Below, piece after piece: positions 27,728 to 36,928 of a stretch of 64,000 nucleotides of DNA. The notes under the pieces are model-generated. The model saw only the letters and a program-made list of their open reading frames with translations, had not been told where the DNA came from and made no database searches. The first letter of the stretch is position 1. Each line of letters opens with the position of its first letter. A program made the translations under genes and the position numbers. This DNA comes from Methanomicrobiaceae archaeon (GTDB taxonomy: Archaea > Halobacteriota > Methanomicrobia > Methanomicrobiales > Methanomicrobiaceae). The stretch spans positions 1-64,000 of the forward strand of contig JAFGWE010000044.1 in the NCBI GenBank assembly GCA_016937345.1, in the 5' to 3' direction.

Positions 27728-28717
27728 CTATATAGTATATCTGGAAGTCTTGTAGCTTTGAATGTTCTTACGAATCCACTCAATAGTTACGTCAAGACCC
27801 TCTTCAAGAGTGTACTCAGGCTTCCATCCAAGCACTTCTCCTGCAAGCGAATTATCACAGATAAGCTGCATAACCTCACTATTCTCCGGGCGGACTCTCT
27901 CATCTTTGCAGATAATTTCAGCTTCAGGATTGACCTTTTTAAGAATTATCTCGGCAATCTCACCTATTGTAACTCCCCTGCCAGTCCCTACATTTATTGT
28001 CATCCCAACAGATTTTTCGGATTCTGCCATTTTTATAAAGCCGTTTACAGTATCATAAACAAAATTCATATCACGGACAGGTGAAAGAGAGCCGAGGGAT
28101 ATTTTATCAGAGTTTAATGCCTGACTGATGATTGTCGGAATCACAGCACGTGCAGACTGGCGCGGCCCGAATGTGTTAAAAGGTCTCAGAGTTGAGACAG
28201 GGAGGTCAAAGGAGCAAAAGTAACTTTCCGCAATCTTATCTGCACCTATTTTGGTTGCAGAATACGGCGACTGTCCCTGGAGGGGATGCTTCTCATCAAT
28301 AGGTGTGTATATTGCCGTTCCGTATGCCTCGCTTGTTGAGGTGTGGATGACACGCTCAACATGATGATGCCTGCATGCCTGCATCACGTTGAGAGTGCCT
28401 TTGATATTTGTATTAACATAGGATTCGGGTGCAACATAGGAGTATGGAATTCCTATAAGAGCTGCAAGGTGAAACACGCAATCATTTCCGGATACTGCAT
28501 CATCAACCGCAAAGCCGTCAGCGATATCACCCATTGTTACTGATATCTTGCAGTCTTTATCCGAATAATTTTCTTCAAGCATACCCCAGTCATTTTTGGA
28601 GTTATAATGAACAAATGCAGTCACATCTGCCCCCATTGTGACCAGTTTATCCACAAGGTGGCTTCCGATAAAGCCCCCTGCACCTGTTACAAGCACCTTT
28701 TTTCCTTTCCAGTTCAT
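27728..28717 (-). CDS. legB: LegB-like NDP-N-acetylhexosamine 4,6-dehydratase
   Basis: 329-residue extended SDR with Rossmann motif GAGGFIGSHL (residues 13-22), THTSEAYG-type TSTSEAYG, the catalytic SPYSATK and RPFNTFGPRQSARAVIP. The opening MNWKGKKVLVTGAGG, the AALIGIPYSY segment, DEKHPLQGQSPYSATKIGADK and the ending with LGWKPEYTLEEGL are the hallmarks of the LegB group that performs the first step (4,6-dehydration of a GlcNAc nucleotide) of legionaminic acid synthesis. It is upstream of the nucleotidyltransferase and reductase with an 10-base spacer. The island also contains aminotransferase, NeuC- and NeuB-like enzymes that could complete the route. Confidence 0.82.
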   Translation of the reverse strand: MNWKGKKVLVTGAGGFIGSHLVDKLVTMGADVTAFVHYNSKNDWGMLEENYSDKDCKISVTMGDIADGFAVDDAVSGNDCVFHLAALIGIPYSYVAPESYVNTNIKGTLNVMQACRHHHVERVIHTSTSEAYGTAIYTPIDEKHPLQGQSPYSATKIGADKIAESYFCSFDLPVSTLRPFNTFGPRQSARAVIPTIISQALNSDKISLGSLSPVRDMNFVYDTVNGFIKMAESEKSVGMTINVGTGRGVTIGEIAEIILKKVNPEAEIICKDERVRPENSEVMQLICDNSLAGEVLGWKPEYTLEEGLDVTIEWIRKNIQSYKTSRYTI

Positions 28718-28732
28718 TTATTTCACCTGATT

Positions 28733-29818
28733 TTACTGATTATACTTCTCAATTAAAGTTCTATAATCCTTTTCCGCCTCAGCCATAAGTTTCCACCAGT
28801 CTCCCCTTTCAAGGACTGTTTTGCGTGCATTTTTCCCAAGTTTAATTCTCAGATTTTCATCTTCTGCAAGCAGAAGAATTTTCTCAGAAAGAGAAGAAGG
28901 ATCTCCCGGCGGGATTAATAATCCGTTTTCACCTTCAGTTATCCATTCAGGAACTCCGCCTAGATTTGTTGCAATAAGAGGTGTCTGCGTTGCCATGGTT
29001 TCAAGAAGTGATACCGGTGTTCCGTCAGATACTGCGGTTGTAACAAAGATATCTGCTTTGTTTAAATCAACAGGAACCTGTGAATATTCTGTGCGGTCTA
29101 AAAATGTTACAACAGCAGATAAACCCTTTTTTGCAACCAGTTCTTTTATGCTGCTTAATTCCGGTCCGTCACCTTTTAAGAACAACCTCAGATTGTCATT
29201 AACAGAGTATGCCAGAGAGAACCCTTCCACAAGTGTTGCCATGTCATATACAGGATAAAATCCCCTGTTAGAGAAGATTACAATATTGTCTCGGTCAAAT
29301 TTGAGATGCTCTTCTGACGGGGAGAACATCTCTGTATCAATTCCAAAGGGCAGATATTTTATTTTTTTCTCCGATATTCCAAAGTCACTTTGGATATGAT
29401 TGTTGATGTCATGAGAAACACCATATATAAGATCTACACGTTTAAGTATTATTTTTGTGAAATAATGAATTAGTCTGCTTTTTGGAGGCAGAATCAGAAT
29501 ATCATCTCCCCAGGCTGACACAATTTCAGGATATTTCTTCCCCAACGGGAGATGAAAACCATATTTTGTGATGAAATGTGCATGAATCAGATCCGGACTG
29601 ATTTTTTTGATCAATTTTTGAATTATTATCTGACGCGGCCAGAAATCCAGATAAAGGTTATTGAATCTGCCGGGGATTACGTGCTCGGTTACTCCCGCAA
29701 TCGGATTTGGCATAGGATCATAGGTGATAAGATTAACATCATTCTCTTTTGAGAAATATTCAATCCATCTCTGAGTGTGAATTGTTCTCCCGTCAGCAAT
29801 AAAACAGATTTTCATCAT
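28733..29818 (-). CDS. Family 4-type glycosyltransferase
   Basis: 361 residues, GT-B fold. The C-terminal half carries the GT4 donor-site pattern: PVSLLETMATQTPLIATNLGGVPEWI, in which the E-x7-E type motif and the following GG are conserved, plus ENGLLIPPGDPSSL. The N-terminal half has DLIHAHFITKYG. It transfers an NDP-activated sugar to a growing glycan, probably on a lipid carrier at the cytoplasmic face; acceptor and sugar unknown. It is the only conventional glycosyltransferase in the island. Fourteen bases separate it from the legB-like gene. Confidence 0.88.
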   Translation of the reverse strand: MMKICFIADGRTIHTQRWIEYFSKENDVNLITYDPMPNPIAGVTEHVIPGRFNNLYLDFWPRQIIIQKLIKKISPDLIHAHFITKYGFHLPLGKKYPEIVSAWGDDILILPPKSRLIHYFTKIILKRVDLIYGVSHDINNHIQSDFGISEKKIKYLPFGIDTEMFSPSEEHLKFDRDNIVIFSNRGFYPVYDMATLVEGFSLAYSVNDNLRLFLKGDGPELSSIKELVAKKGLSAVVTFLDRTEYSQVPVDLNKADIFVTTAVSDGTPVSLLETMATQTPLIATNLGGVPEWITEGENGLLIPPGDPSSLSEKILLLAEDENLRIKLGKNARKTVLERGDWWKLMAEAEKDYRTLIEKYNQ

Positions 29819-29959
29819 TTATTTATCCTAAAAATGAATTTTATAAGTTATTTGATTTCTTAGATATTATTGTTTGTTGATGTTTCCAGATAAAAGAATT
29901 AATCAGGCGGAGGCAGGAATCTGGATTTTCAGGTTATTACCAGATAAGCCTCATGGAAT

Positions 29960-30625
29960 TCATTTTTCTGCAAATACAAAAACAGGTGTTCCATCAATTT
30001 CATCATAAAAGCAGGGGTAAATACTTAGTTTAATTTTTTCAGTTCCACCTTTAATATTGCAGAGATTGATATCCTCAAGAATAATAACAGGTCTGCTGCT
30101 GCATAAAAAATTTCGATGATATTCAAGCCCTTCAAATCTGTGTTCAGGTGTTGATATCGATATTGTATCTAATCCGAATAAAAGCAATTCCGGAAATTCA
30201 TCCCGGATGCAGTCAGGAACATCAGGATGCACCCAGGGGTTTTTGGTGGTGTAAATTTCCGGCTCATTGTCTCTGAAACTGCCAAAACCGGTCTTTATAA
30301 TGAGAGCTTTTGCATCCCTGATTTCATCAGGCAGCCCATTTATATCATTAACATCAATGCATTCTCCCTGACCTTTCTCAACTCCGATGCAGTATGCAGG
30401 TTCCAGAGACCACCCGTATGGAATAATCCCGGATACTGATTTACCATCTTTACAAAAATGAAAAGGCGAGTCAATGTGTGTCCCACTGTGGCTTGAAAAG
30501 GAAATGATGCTTGTATTTGAACTGTCCCCGTTTTCAATCGATTTATGTGATTTTATGCTTATTTCAGGAGTGCCTGTATAAAGTGGCGATGACCTTTTCA
30601 TCGGGTGTGTAAGATTTATTATCAT
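29960..30625 (-). CDS. Cyclase-family (kynurenine-formamidase-like) metal-dependent hydrolase
   Basis: 221 residues. The defining motif HSGTHIDSPFHF (HxGTHxDxPxHF) binds the divalent metal, and a second histidine/glutamate pair lies in LEYHRNFL. The family includes kynurenine formamidase, isatin hydrolase and polyketide cyclases. In a sugar cluster with N-formyl chemistry, an amide hydrolase acting on N-acyl groups is conceivable, but I cannot assign the substrate. It is separated from the GT4 gene by a 140-base gap and from the HAD gene by about 60 bases. Confidence 0.8.
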   Translation of the reverse strand: MIINLTHPMKRSSPLYTGTPEISIKSHKSIENGDSSNTSIISFSSHSGTHIDSPFHFCKDGKSVSGIIPYGWSLEPAYCIGVEKGQGECIDVNDINGLPDEIRDAKALIIKTGFGSFRDNEPEIYTTKNPWVHPDVPDCIRDEFPELLLFGLDTISISTPEHRFEGLEYHRNFLCSSRPVIILEDINLCNIKGGTEKIKLSIYPCFYDEIDGTPVFVFAEK

Positions 30626-30684
30626 ATATTATCATTTTCCGCTTCAATATATTGAGAAAGCTCATTTAAGTCATTAACAGTCCT

Positions 30685-31282
30685 TTAAATTCCTGTGATG
30701 TTTTTAAAGATATCAGGATCTCCGGGCTTTACCCGTCCGATGAATCTCACACCGGTTTTCTCTGCCGCTTTCCAGTCGTTTATTGCATCGCCTATGAATA
30801 ATATATTTTTTGAAGGATTATCTGTAAAAGCTTTTCTCCCCTCAATACAATCAGCCTTCTTTTTAGGGGCACCATAGAATCTTTTAATGTATCCGGATAT
30901 TCCCCTCTCTTTTACTATCTGTATGAGTTCTGTTTCAGGTGTTGCAGAAACTATGTATAAAGGAATTTTTTTATGATATTTCTCCAGAAAATCCACGGCA
31001 CCGTCTACAAATGGCGAATTTATAACTCCTTTATAGACCAGTTCTGCAAAGTTTTTGCAGAGAGTTTCAAACTGTTCATCACTTAATGATTCATTAAGAA
31101 TATTTGCATATATATATCGAAATTTGTCATATCTTGACATCCCCCCGTTTTTTATATTAAAATTTACGATATCATCAACGTAATCAGGTCTGAATGGAAA
31201 AAAGTTTTCTGAATGCCTCTGTTTTGACTGATACTGATTCGAGAATTACACCGTCGAAGTCGAGGATTATTGTATTAATCAT
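30685..31282 (-). pseudogene. HAD-superfamily phosphatase, split by a +1 frameshift
   Basis: The 3' part (31,140-30,685) encodes 151 residues with HAD motif II (VSATPE) and the motif III/IV region GDAINDWKAAEK, but no motif I. Motif I is found upstream in another frame: ATG 31,282 opens MINTIILDFDGVILES...TEAFRKLF, then hits TGA near 31,185. Removing one A from the A6 run at 31,198-31,203 joins the frames through PFRPDYVDDIVNF and yields one complete HAD protein of about 198 residues. So this is one gene with a single-base insertion, real or from assembly. A phosphatase of sugar phosphates, or of a phosphorylated NulO intermediate, would fit the island. Confidence 0.82.
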
Positions 31283-31639
31283 ATTTTAAGCTATTTTGTT
31301 TTTTAGAGATTATTTATTTTTTTGAACATTTCCTTCCGAAGTATAAGTTTACCAACAAACTCTAAAAAATTGAATAAAATTTTTTATATTCAATTCAATA
31401 TTAGAGGTAACATTTCCTATGACTATGCATTAAAGATTGCCATATTATCCAGACCATTAGATCTATCATCCTTATAATGAAAAAATTAAATTCTAACACT
31501 AAAATATCCAAAGTGCGTCAAATGTCCAGAGTAATTTTGATACCCTATTATTAATTTTAAATACCGGACTCAATACAGATTACTATAATTACACGAAAAA
31601 AGAAACATGAACTAATATATTCTTTTGCGGAGATCTTTC
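31283..31639. other. AT-rich 357-base divergent intergenic region
   Basis: No open frame with protein-like composition on either strand. It separates the minus-strand sugar-nucleotide block from the long plus-strand operon and must contain the promoters of both. Apart from one TATA-like box for the plus operon I see only A/T runs and several weak dyads. Its length is unusual for this island and could hold a leader RNA or binding sites. Confidence 0.6.
31555..31563 (+). promoter_or_regulatory. Candidate TATA box of the main glycan operon
   Basis: TTTTAAATA lies about 77-85 bases before ATG 31,640. Initiation about 25 bases downstream would leave a leader of about 50 bases. It is the best TATA match in this spacer, but the region is AT-rich, so the call is tentative. 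Confidence 0.3.
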
Positions 31640-32899
31640 ATGATTTCAAATTCGATCAAAGATAAAACAATATGCGTCGTTGGCCTCGGATATGTTGGCT
31701 ACCCACTTGCAAAGGCATTTTCAGGCCATGTAAAAACAATTGGTTTTGATATTGACACAAAAAAAATAAGTTACATAAATGGTGCTTTGGACAATCAGAT
31801 CATTGCGACAACAGATCCCTCCAAAATAGGGGAAGCAGATTTTATATTAATTGCTGTTCCAACACCTGTTACAAAAGCAAAAGATCCTGATCTCTCATAT
31901 GTCAAATCTGCAGCAGAAATTGTTGGAAAAAACATCAAGAAAGGTGCGGTTATTGTACTTGAATCAACTGTATATCCTGGAACTACAGAAGAAGTACTCA
32001 AACCAATTCTTGAGAATGAATCAGGATATACCTGCGGTGTTGATTTTTCTTTAGGTTATTCACCTGAAAGGGTTAATCCGGGAGATAACATAAATACACT
32101 TGATAAAATAACTAAAATTATCTCAGGAGCAGATGAGGTAACAACAAAAAAACTCGCGGAATTATATGACATTGTCACAAATATTTATGTTGCGAAAGAT
32201 ATCAGAACCGCAGAGGCAGCCAAACTAATAGAAAATATTCAGCGTGACCTTAATATTGCATTAATGAATGAGCTTTCAATCATTTTTAGCAGAATGGGCA
32301 TTAATACCAAGGCTGTACTTGAAGCAGCCGGAACCAAGTGGAACTTTCATCATTATCGCCCCGGACTTGTTGGCGGTCACTGCATTCCTGTAGATCCCTA
32401 CTATCTGGTTATGAAAGCAGAAGAATTTGGATATCACCCGCAGGTCCTCCTGGCAGGGCGAGCTATCAACGACTCAATGCCCCTGCATGTGGCCCAGATG
32501 GCCATAAAAGGACTAAATGAGAATAGAAAAGTTATAAACGGTTCAAAAGTTTTGATACTAGGCCTGACATACAAGGAAAATGTTCCGGATATACGTGAAA
32601 GCCCTGTAGTTGAGATGGTTAAGGAGCTAAAAGAATTTCATATAGATGTATACGGTTATGATCCCCTGTTAAGTCAAAAAGATATCTATGGATTTAATGC
32701 AAAACCAATTGAAAAACTTGATGGAAATATCATAAAAGCAGATTGTATTATTATCAATAGCCCCCACAATGCCTTTACTTCTATTACTCTGGAGGATATC
32801 ATTGCGCTCTCTAATGGCACACCAATTATTGTGGATGTAACAGGCATGCTATCAGGGAATAACGCAATCATTGATTCATGCAAATATATTACTCTTTAA
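31640..32899 (+). CDS. UDP-sugar 6-dehydrogenase (UDP-GlcNAc/GalNAc type, WbpO/TviB-like)
   Basis: Oxidises C6 of a UDP-HexNAc to a uronic acid with two NAD+. About 419 residues. Rossmann motif VVGLGYVGYPLA near the N-terminus, the central helix with ENIQRDLNIALMNEL, and the catalytic-cysteine motif GGHCIPVDPYYL identify the family; YRPGLVGGHC and LGLTYKENVPDIRESP favour the N-acetylhexosamine subgroup over UDP-glucose dehydrogenase. I use ATG 31,640, preceded by GCGGAG; an in-frame TTG at 31,625 would include that ribosome binding site. It opens the plus-strand operon and, with the oxidoreductase, aminotransferase and GNAT downstream, suggests a diamino-uronic acid as well as a nonulosonic acid. 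Confidence 0.9.
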   Translation: MISNSIKDKTICVVGLGYVGYPLAKAFSGHVKTIGFDIDTKKISYINGALDNQIIATTDPSKIGEADFILIAVPTPVTKAKDPDLSYVKSAAEIVGKNIKKGAVIVLESTVYPGTTEEVLKPILENESGYTCGVDFSLGYSPERVNPGDNINTLDKITKIISGADEVTTKKLAELYDIVTNIYVAKDIRTAEAAKLIENIQRDLNIALMNELSIIFSRMGINTKAVLEAAGTKWNFHHYRPGLVGGHCIPVDPYYLVMKAEEFGYHPQVLLAGRAINDSMPLHVAQMAIKGLNENRKVINGSKVLILGLTYKENVPDIRESPVVEMVKELKEFHIDVYGYDPLLSQKDIYGFNAKPIEKLDGNIIKADCIIINSPHNAFTSITLEDIIALSNGTPIIVDVTGMLSGNNAIIDSCKYITL

Positions 32900-32996
32900 T
32901 TGAAATATGGATGTTATTAATAAATAAAAATTTATTTCTAAAAAATATCTTTTTAATTAAAAAATAATTAATCTAAAATGGAGATATGGATTTATA

Positions 32997-33683
32997 ATGC
33001 CAAAAATTGGTGCAATTATTCAGGCAAGAATGAGTTCTAATAGATTGCCTGGGAAAGTAATGAAGGAAGTAAATAGCAAACCTTTGTTGCAGTATCTTTT
33101 GGAAAAACTGGAACATTGTGATTCCATAAAAGAATTTGTAGTTGCAACTTCTGTTGAGACCAGTGATGATATAATTGAAACTTATTGTATAGAGCATGAG
33201 GTGCCTGTTTATCGTGGGTCTTTAAATGATGTTTCCAGCCGCTTTGTATCCATATCCAATAACAACCAATGGGATGCATTTGTCAGGGTTAACGGGGACA
33301 GCCCTTTAATCGATCCATGCCTAATCGATAAAGGGGTTAATTTATACTATGACGGGGACTTTGATATTGTGACTAATGTCTTCCCAAAGACATATCCATC
33401 CGGTCAGTCAGTTGAAGTTGTTAACACTGCGAAATACATACAAATTTATCCAAAGATGACATTAAAGGATGATTTTGAGCACGTCACTCATTTTTTTTAC
33501 AGAAAACCGGGGGACTTCAAAATATTTAACTTTTCTTCTGAAACAGACTATAGCCATATTCATATGTCTGTTGATACCCCACAGGACATGCTGAATTTTT
33601 CTACAATTGTTTCCGCCATGGAAAAACCGCACTGGCAGTATCGTCTGGATGAACTAATAGAACTGTATCAGAAAATCAATTAA
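32997..33683 (+). CDS. SpsF-like cytidylyltransferase
   Basis: 228 residues. The nucleotide-binding signature IIQARMSSNRLPGKVM (residues 6-21) and VRVNGDSPLIDP are typical of SpsF-type cytidylyltransferases, relatives of CMP-sialate synthetases. In the Bacillus spore-coat operon the same family accompanies a NeuB-like synthase. I infer that this enzyme activates the product of NeuB copy 1 (37,675) as its CMP derivative. GGAG lies about 13 bases before the ATG. About 100 bases of AT-rich spacer precede it, so it may have its own promoter. Confidence 0.82.
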   Translation: MPKIGAIIQARMSSNRLPGKVMKEVNSKPLLQYLLEKLEHCDSIKEFVVATSVETSDDIIETYCIEHEVPVYRGSLNDVSSRFVSISNNNQWDAFVRVNGDSPLIDPCLIDKGVNLYYDGDFDIVTNVFPKTYPSGQSVEVVNTAKYIQIYPKMTLKDDFEHVTHFFYRKPGDFKIFNFSSETDYSHIHMSVDTPQDMLNFSTIVSAMEKPHWQYRLDELIELYQKIN

Positions 33684-33710
33684 TACTTAAAATTATGGAG
33701 AGATAAACCC

Positions 33711-34718
33711 ATGAATAATCTACGAGTAGGAATTATCGGCCTTGGTGTCGGGGAACAGCACGTCAAGGCATATAGTGATCACCCAAACTGTATTGTAGCA
33801 GGGATTTGTGACTTTTCAGAAGAAAAACTCGCTAAAATCCAATGCGAATTTCCTGATGCATACCTTACAAGGAATGCTGATGAACTTCTTTTAAGTCCAG
33901 ATATTGATGTGATTTCAATAGCTTCCTTTGATAATGATCACGCTGATCAGGTAACCATAGCATTAAATTCCGGAAAACACGTTTTTTGTGAAAAACCGTT
34001 GTGCCAGACATTAGAGCAGGCATACCACATAAAAGATATCTGGGCAAATCAGCAATCAAGACTAAAATTAGGATCAAATCTTGTCCTGAGAGGAGCCCCG
34101 CTTTATAAATGGCTGAAGTGCAGAATCGAAGAAGGTTTTTTTGGAGACATCTACGCATTTGATGGAGAATATCTCTATGGAAGACTGAATAAAATTACAA
34201 GCGGATGGCGCGGTCAGATAGACGATTATTCTGTGATTATGGGAGGAGGTATACACATGATTGACCTCATGCTCTGGCTGACAAACCAGCGCCCGACATC
34301 TGTTTTTGCATCAGGCAATAAAATATGCACAAAAAATACAGAATTCCGGTACAATGACTATGTTTCATCAATTATGAGCTTTGAAAGCGGTATGACAGGA
34401 CGAATTACTGCAAATTTTGGATGTGTCCATAGGCATCATCATGTTATCCGCATATATGGCACAAAAGCCACTTTTCTGTATGATGATGCAGGCCCCAGAA
34501 TTCACACAACAAGAGATCCTTCAGTCTCATCAGAACATTTGAATCTAAATCCTCTGCCCCCATCAAAAGGTGTTTTAATACCCGATTTTATTGCATCTGT
34601 CCTTAACAATAACGGTATTAATAATGAAACACAGATAATATTTGACAGTATAAGCATTTGCTCAGCACATGATAAATCACTAAAAACTCAAAAACAAGAG
34701 ATGATAAATTACATATGA
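33711..34718 (+). CDS. Gfo/Idh/MocA-family sugar oxidoreductase
   Basis: 335 residues: N-terminal Rossmann fold (GIIGLGVGEQHVKAY) with the conserved FCEKPL (EKP) motif near residue 95, and a C-terminal alpha/beta substrate domain with GGGIHMIDLMLW. Members oxidise or reduce a ring hydroxyl of sugars or NDP-sugars; WbpB-like enzymes produce the 3-keto sugar that is next transaminated. The aminotransferase gene overlaps its 3' end by four bases, consistent with a WbpB-WbpE style pair. Confidence 0.88.
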   Translation: MNNLRVGIIGLGVGEQHVKAYSDHPNCIVAGICDFSEEKLAKIQCEFPDAYLTRNADELLLSPDIDVISIASFDNDHADQVTIALNSGKHVFCEKPLCQTLEQAYHIKDIWANQQSRLKLGSNLVLRGAPLYKWLKCRIEEGFFGDIYAFDGEYLYGRLNKITSGWRGQIDDYSVIMGGGIHMIDLMLWLTNQRPTSVFASGNKICTKNTEFRYNDYVSSIMSFESGMTGRITANFGCVHRHHHVIRIYGTKATFLYDDAGPRIHTTRDPSVSSEHLNLNPLPPSKGVLIPDFIASVLNNNGINNETQIIFDSISICSAHDKSLKTQKQEMINYI

Positions 34719-35878
34719 CTATAAATCGTTCAATACAGTTTGCGAAGCCTTGGATTACTAACGAAGAACGTGAAGCAGTGTTGGAAGTTTTGAAAGGAGA
34801 TATTCTGACTCACGGCCCACAAAATGCTGCCTTTGAAAAAGAATTTGGAGAATTTACCGGAGGAGATAATACACACTGTGCAGCCATGAGTTCATGTATG
34901 GCTGCACTGCACATATCATACTGGCAGATGGGAATTGGAGCAGGAGATGAAGTTATAGTTGCCGCACAGACTCATGTTGCAACCGGTCATGCCGCTGAGG
35001 TGGTCGGAGCAAAGTGTTTATTTGCAGATTGCGATCCACTTACTGGAAATATTGATCCTGACAAATTAGAGTCACTTATTACACCTAAAACCAAAGCAAT
35101 AGGTCTTGTTCATTTTTTGGGCATTCCATGTGAGATGGATGCTATTATGGATATTGCCAATACACACGATCTCAAAGTTATCGAGGACTGCGCTCTGGCC
35201 GTTGGTTCGACTTTCAAGGGCAAACATGTAGGCTTATTTGGAGACACCGGTTGTTTTTCATTTTACCCTGTCAAACATCTCACTACAGGAGATGGGGGAA
35301 TGTTTATCACAAGACACAAGGAGCTTGCGGAAAAAGTAATAAAAGCCCGTGCATTCGGTGTTGACAGGAACTATGGGGACAGACAGATTCCCGGCATGTA
35401 CGATGTACCCACACTTGGAATAAATTATCGCATGAGCGATATTAATGCCTCCATTGGCCGTGTGCAGTTAAAACGTATTGATGAGATATTAAAACGAAGA
35501 AAAGAGAATTTCAAATATCTTAAAAAAACTCTTAGTGAAATACCGGATCTGGCTATTCTTGATTCCCAACACAAAGAAGCAGAAAACAGTCATTATTGTT
35601 TAAGCGTGGTTCTGGATGGAGTTTTGTCCAAACGCCGTAATGATGTAATTAACAGTCTGAAAGAGAAAGGTATAGGAACAAGCGTATATTATCCTCAGCC
35701 TGTACCTCGCATGACTTATTATAAAAATAAATACGGGTATGATTCATCTGCATATCCAAACGCAGAGCGTATAAGTGATCAATCCATCGCTCTTCCGGTA
35801 GGACCACATTTGAATACTGATGATATGGGTTACATGGCAGGTATATTTGCCGAGACATTAAAGGAGATGAGAATATGA
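34715..35878 (+). CDS. DegT/DnrJ/EryC1/StrS-type sugar aminotransferase
   Basis: PLP-dependent transfer of an amino group to a keto-sugar. 387 residues. The internal aldimine lysine lies in FYPVKHLTTGDGG (near residue 190), preceded by the aspartate-containing VIEDCALAVGS. SSCMAALHISYWQMG forms the cofactor phosphate loop. Four-base overlaps link it to the oxidoreductase before and the epimerase after. Likely substrate is the keto-sugar made by one of those SDR or Gfo/Idh neighbours. A second, different aminotransferase is at 58,932. Confidence 0.9.
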   Translation: MTINRSIQFAKPWITNEEREAVLEVLKGDILTHGPQNAAFEKEFGEFTGGDNTHCAAMSSCMAALHISYWQMGIGAGDEVIVAAQTHVATGHAAEVVGAKCLFADCDPLTGNIDPDKLESLITPKTKAIGLVHFLGIPCEMDAIMDIANTHDLKVIEDCALAVGSTFKGKHVGLFGDTGCFSFYPVKHLTTGDGGMFITRHKELAEKVIKARAFGVDRNYGDRQIPGMYDVPTLGINYRMSDINASIGRVQLKRIDEILKRRKENFKYLKKTLSEIPDLAILDSQHKEAENSHYCLSVVLDGVLSKRRNDVINSLKEKGIGTSVYYPQPVPRMTYYKNKYGYDSSAYPNAERISDQSIALPVGPHLNTDDMGYMAGIFAETLKEMRI

Positions 35879-36924
35879 CAACAGATTTATTAGAAATTAA
35901 AGGCCGCAAGATAGTTTTGATTGGAGGAGCTGGTTTTATAGGCCACAATCTGGCTCTTGAACTGAAGGCACAGGGTGCCGATGTTGAAATAATTGACAGT
36001 CTTCAGGTAAACAATCTTCTTTCATTTACTTCAGCAGAACAAAATGGTCTCCAGGACAAAGACTTGTATCTTCTCATGCTCAATCAGCGTTTGGATGAGT
36101 TAAAAAAAGCAGATATTCCCCTTAATATACAGGATGCACGCGATTATCACGCACTTAGCAGAATGCTAAGCGCTATAAAACCAGATGTAATAGTACACCT
36201 TGCTGCAGTTGCTCATGCAAATAAATCAAATAAAGATCCTCACAGTACCTTTGATCATAGTTTGCGTACTCTTGAAAATGCATTAGATTATGCCAAAAAT
36301 GAGTCTTTGCATTTTATTTACATATCTTCAAGCATGGTTTATGGGAATTTCCTGACTCCCGAAGTCACTGAGGAATCACCATTAAATTCTCTTGGTATAT
36401 ATGGCGCACTGAAGGTTGCAGGAGAAAGGATGGTTGTTGCATATAATCAGGTTTTTAATCTTCCATATACCATTATCCGCCCGTCTGCCTTATACGGACC
36501 CAGGTGCGTCAGCCGGAGAGTTGGTCAGATATTTATAGAAAATGCAATGAAAGGTAAAAATTTACGAATCGACGGGGATGGTAATGAACGTCTTGATTTT
36601 ACTTATGTAGATGACCTGGTTTCAGGAATAATACAGGTTATCAGACACCCGGCTGCACGAAAGGAAATTTTTAATCTTACATATGGTGAATCAAGGTCCC
36701 TTAATGATCTTTCAGAAATTATTCTAAAAGAGTTCCCCGGTGTAGATACTCAATATGTTGAAAGAGACAACCTGATGCCATTCAGAGGCACTCTGAGTGT
36801 TGATAAGGCACGAAAACTTATAGGATATAATCCACAAAACCCTATTGAAATCGGATTTCCAAAATATATTCAGTGGTATAAGTCTCTGGATCCTTCAGGA
36901 GATATCTGGAAGAAAAAGGACTAA
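35875..36924 (+). CDS. NAD-dependent sugar epimerase/dehydratase (extended SDR)
   Basis: 349 residues. Rossmann motif GGAGFIGHNLA near residue 20, SSSMVYG, and the catalytic YGALK near 180. The DFTYVDDLV and GFPKYIQWYK segments are typical of UDP-glucose-4-epimerase-like SDRs. An insert at about residues 50-80 (QNGLQDKDLYLLMLNQRL) is longer than usual. Substrate not identifiable. The adjacent GNAT starts four bases later. Confidence 0.85.
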   Translation: MTTDLLEIKGRKIVLIGGAGFIGHNLALELKAQGADVEIIDSLQVNNLLSFTSAEQNGLQDKDLYLLMLNQRLDELKKADIPLNIQDARDYHALSRMLSAIKPDVIVHLAAVAHANKSNKDPHSTFDHSLRTLENALDYAKNESLHFIYISSSMVYGNFLTPEVTEESPLNSLGIYGALKVAGERMVVAYNQVFNLPYTIIRPSALYGPRCVSRRVGQIFIENAMKGKNLRIDGDGNERLDFTYVDDLVSGIIQVIRHPAARKEIFNLTYGESRSLNDLSEIILKEFPGVDTQYVERDNLMPFRGTLSVDKARKLIGYNPQNPIEIGFPKYIQWYKSLDPSGDIWKKKD

Positions 36925-36928
36925 AATC

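Noticed and set aside
31283-31639. Riboswitch or small RNA gene in the long divergent spacer
   Set aside because: AT-rich with weak dyads only; I cannot recognise any conserved RNA motif by eye.
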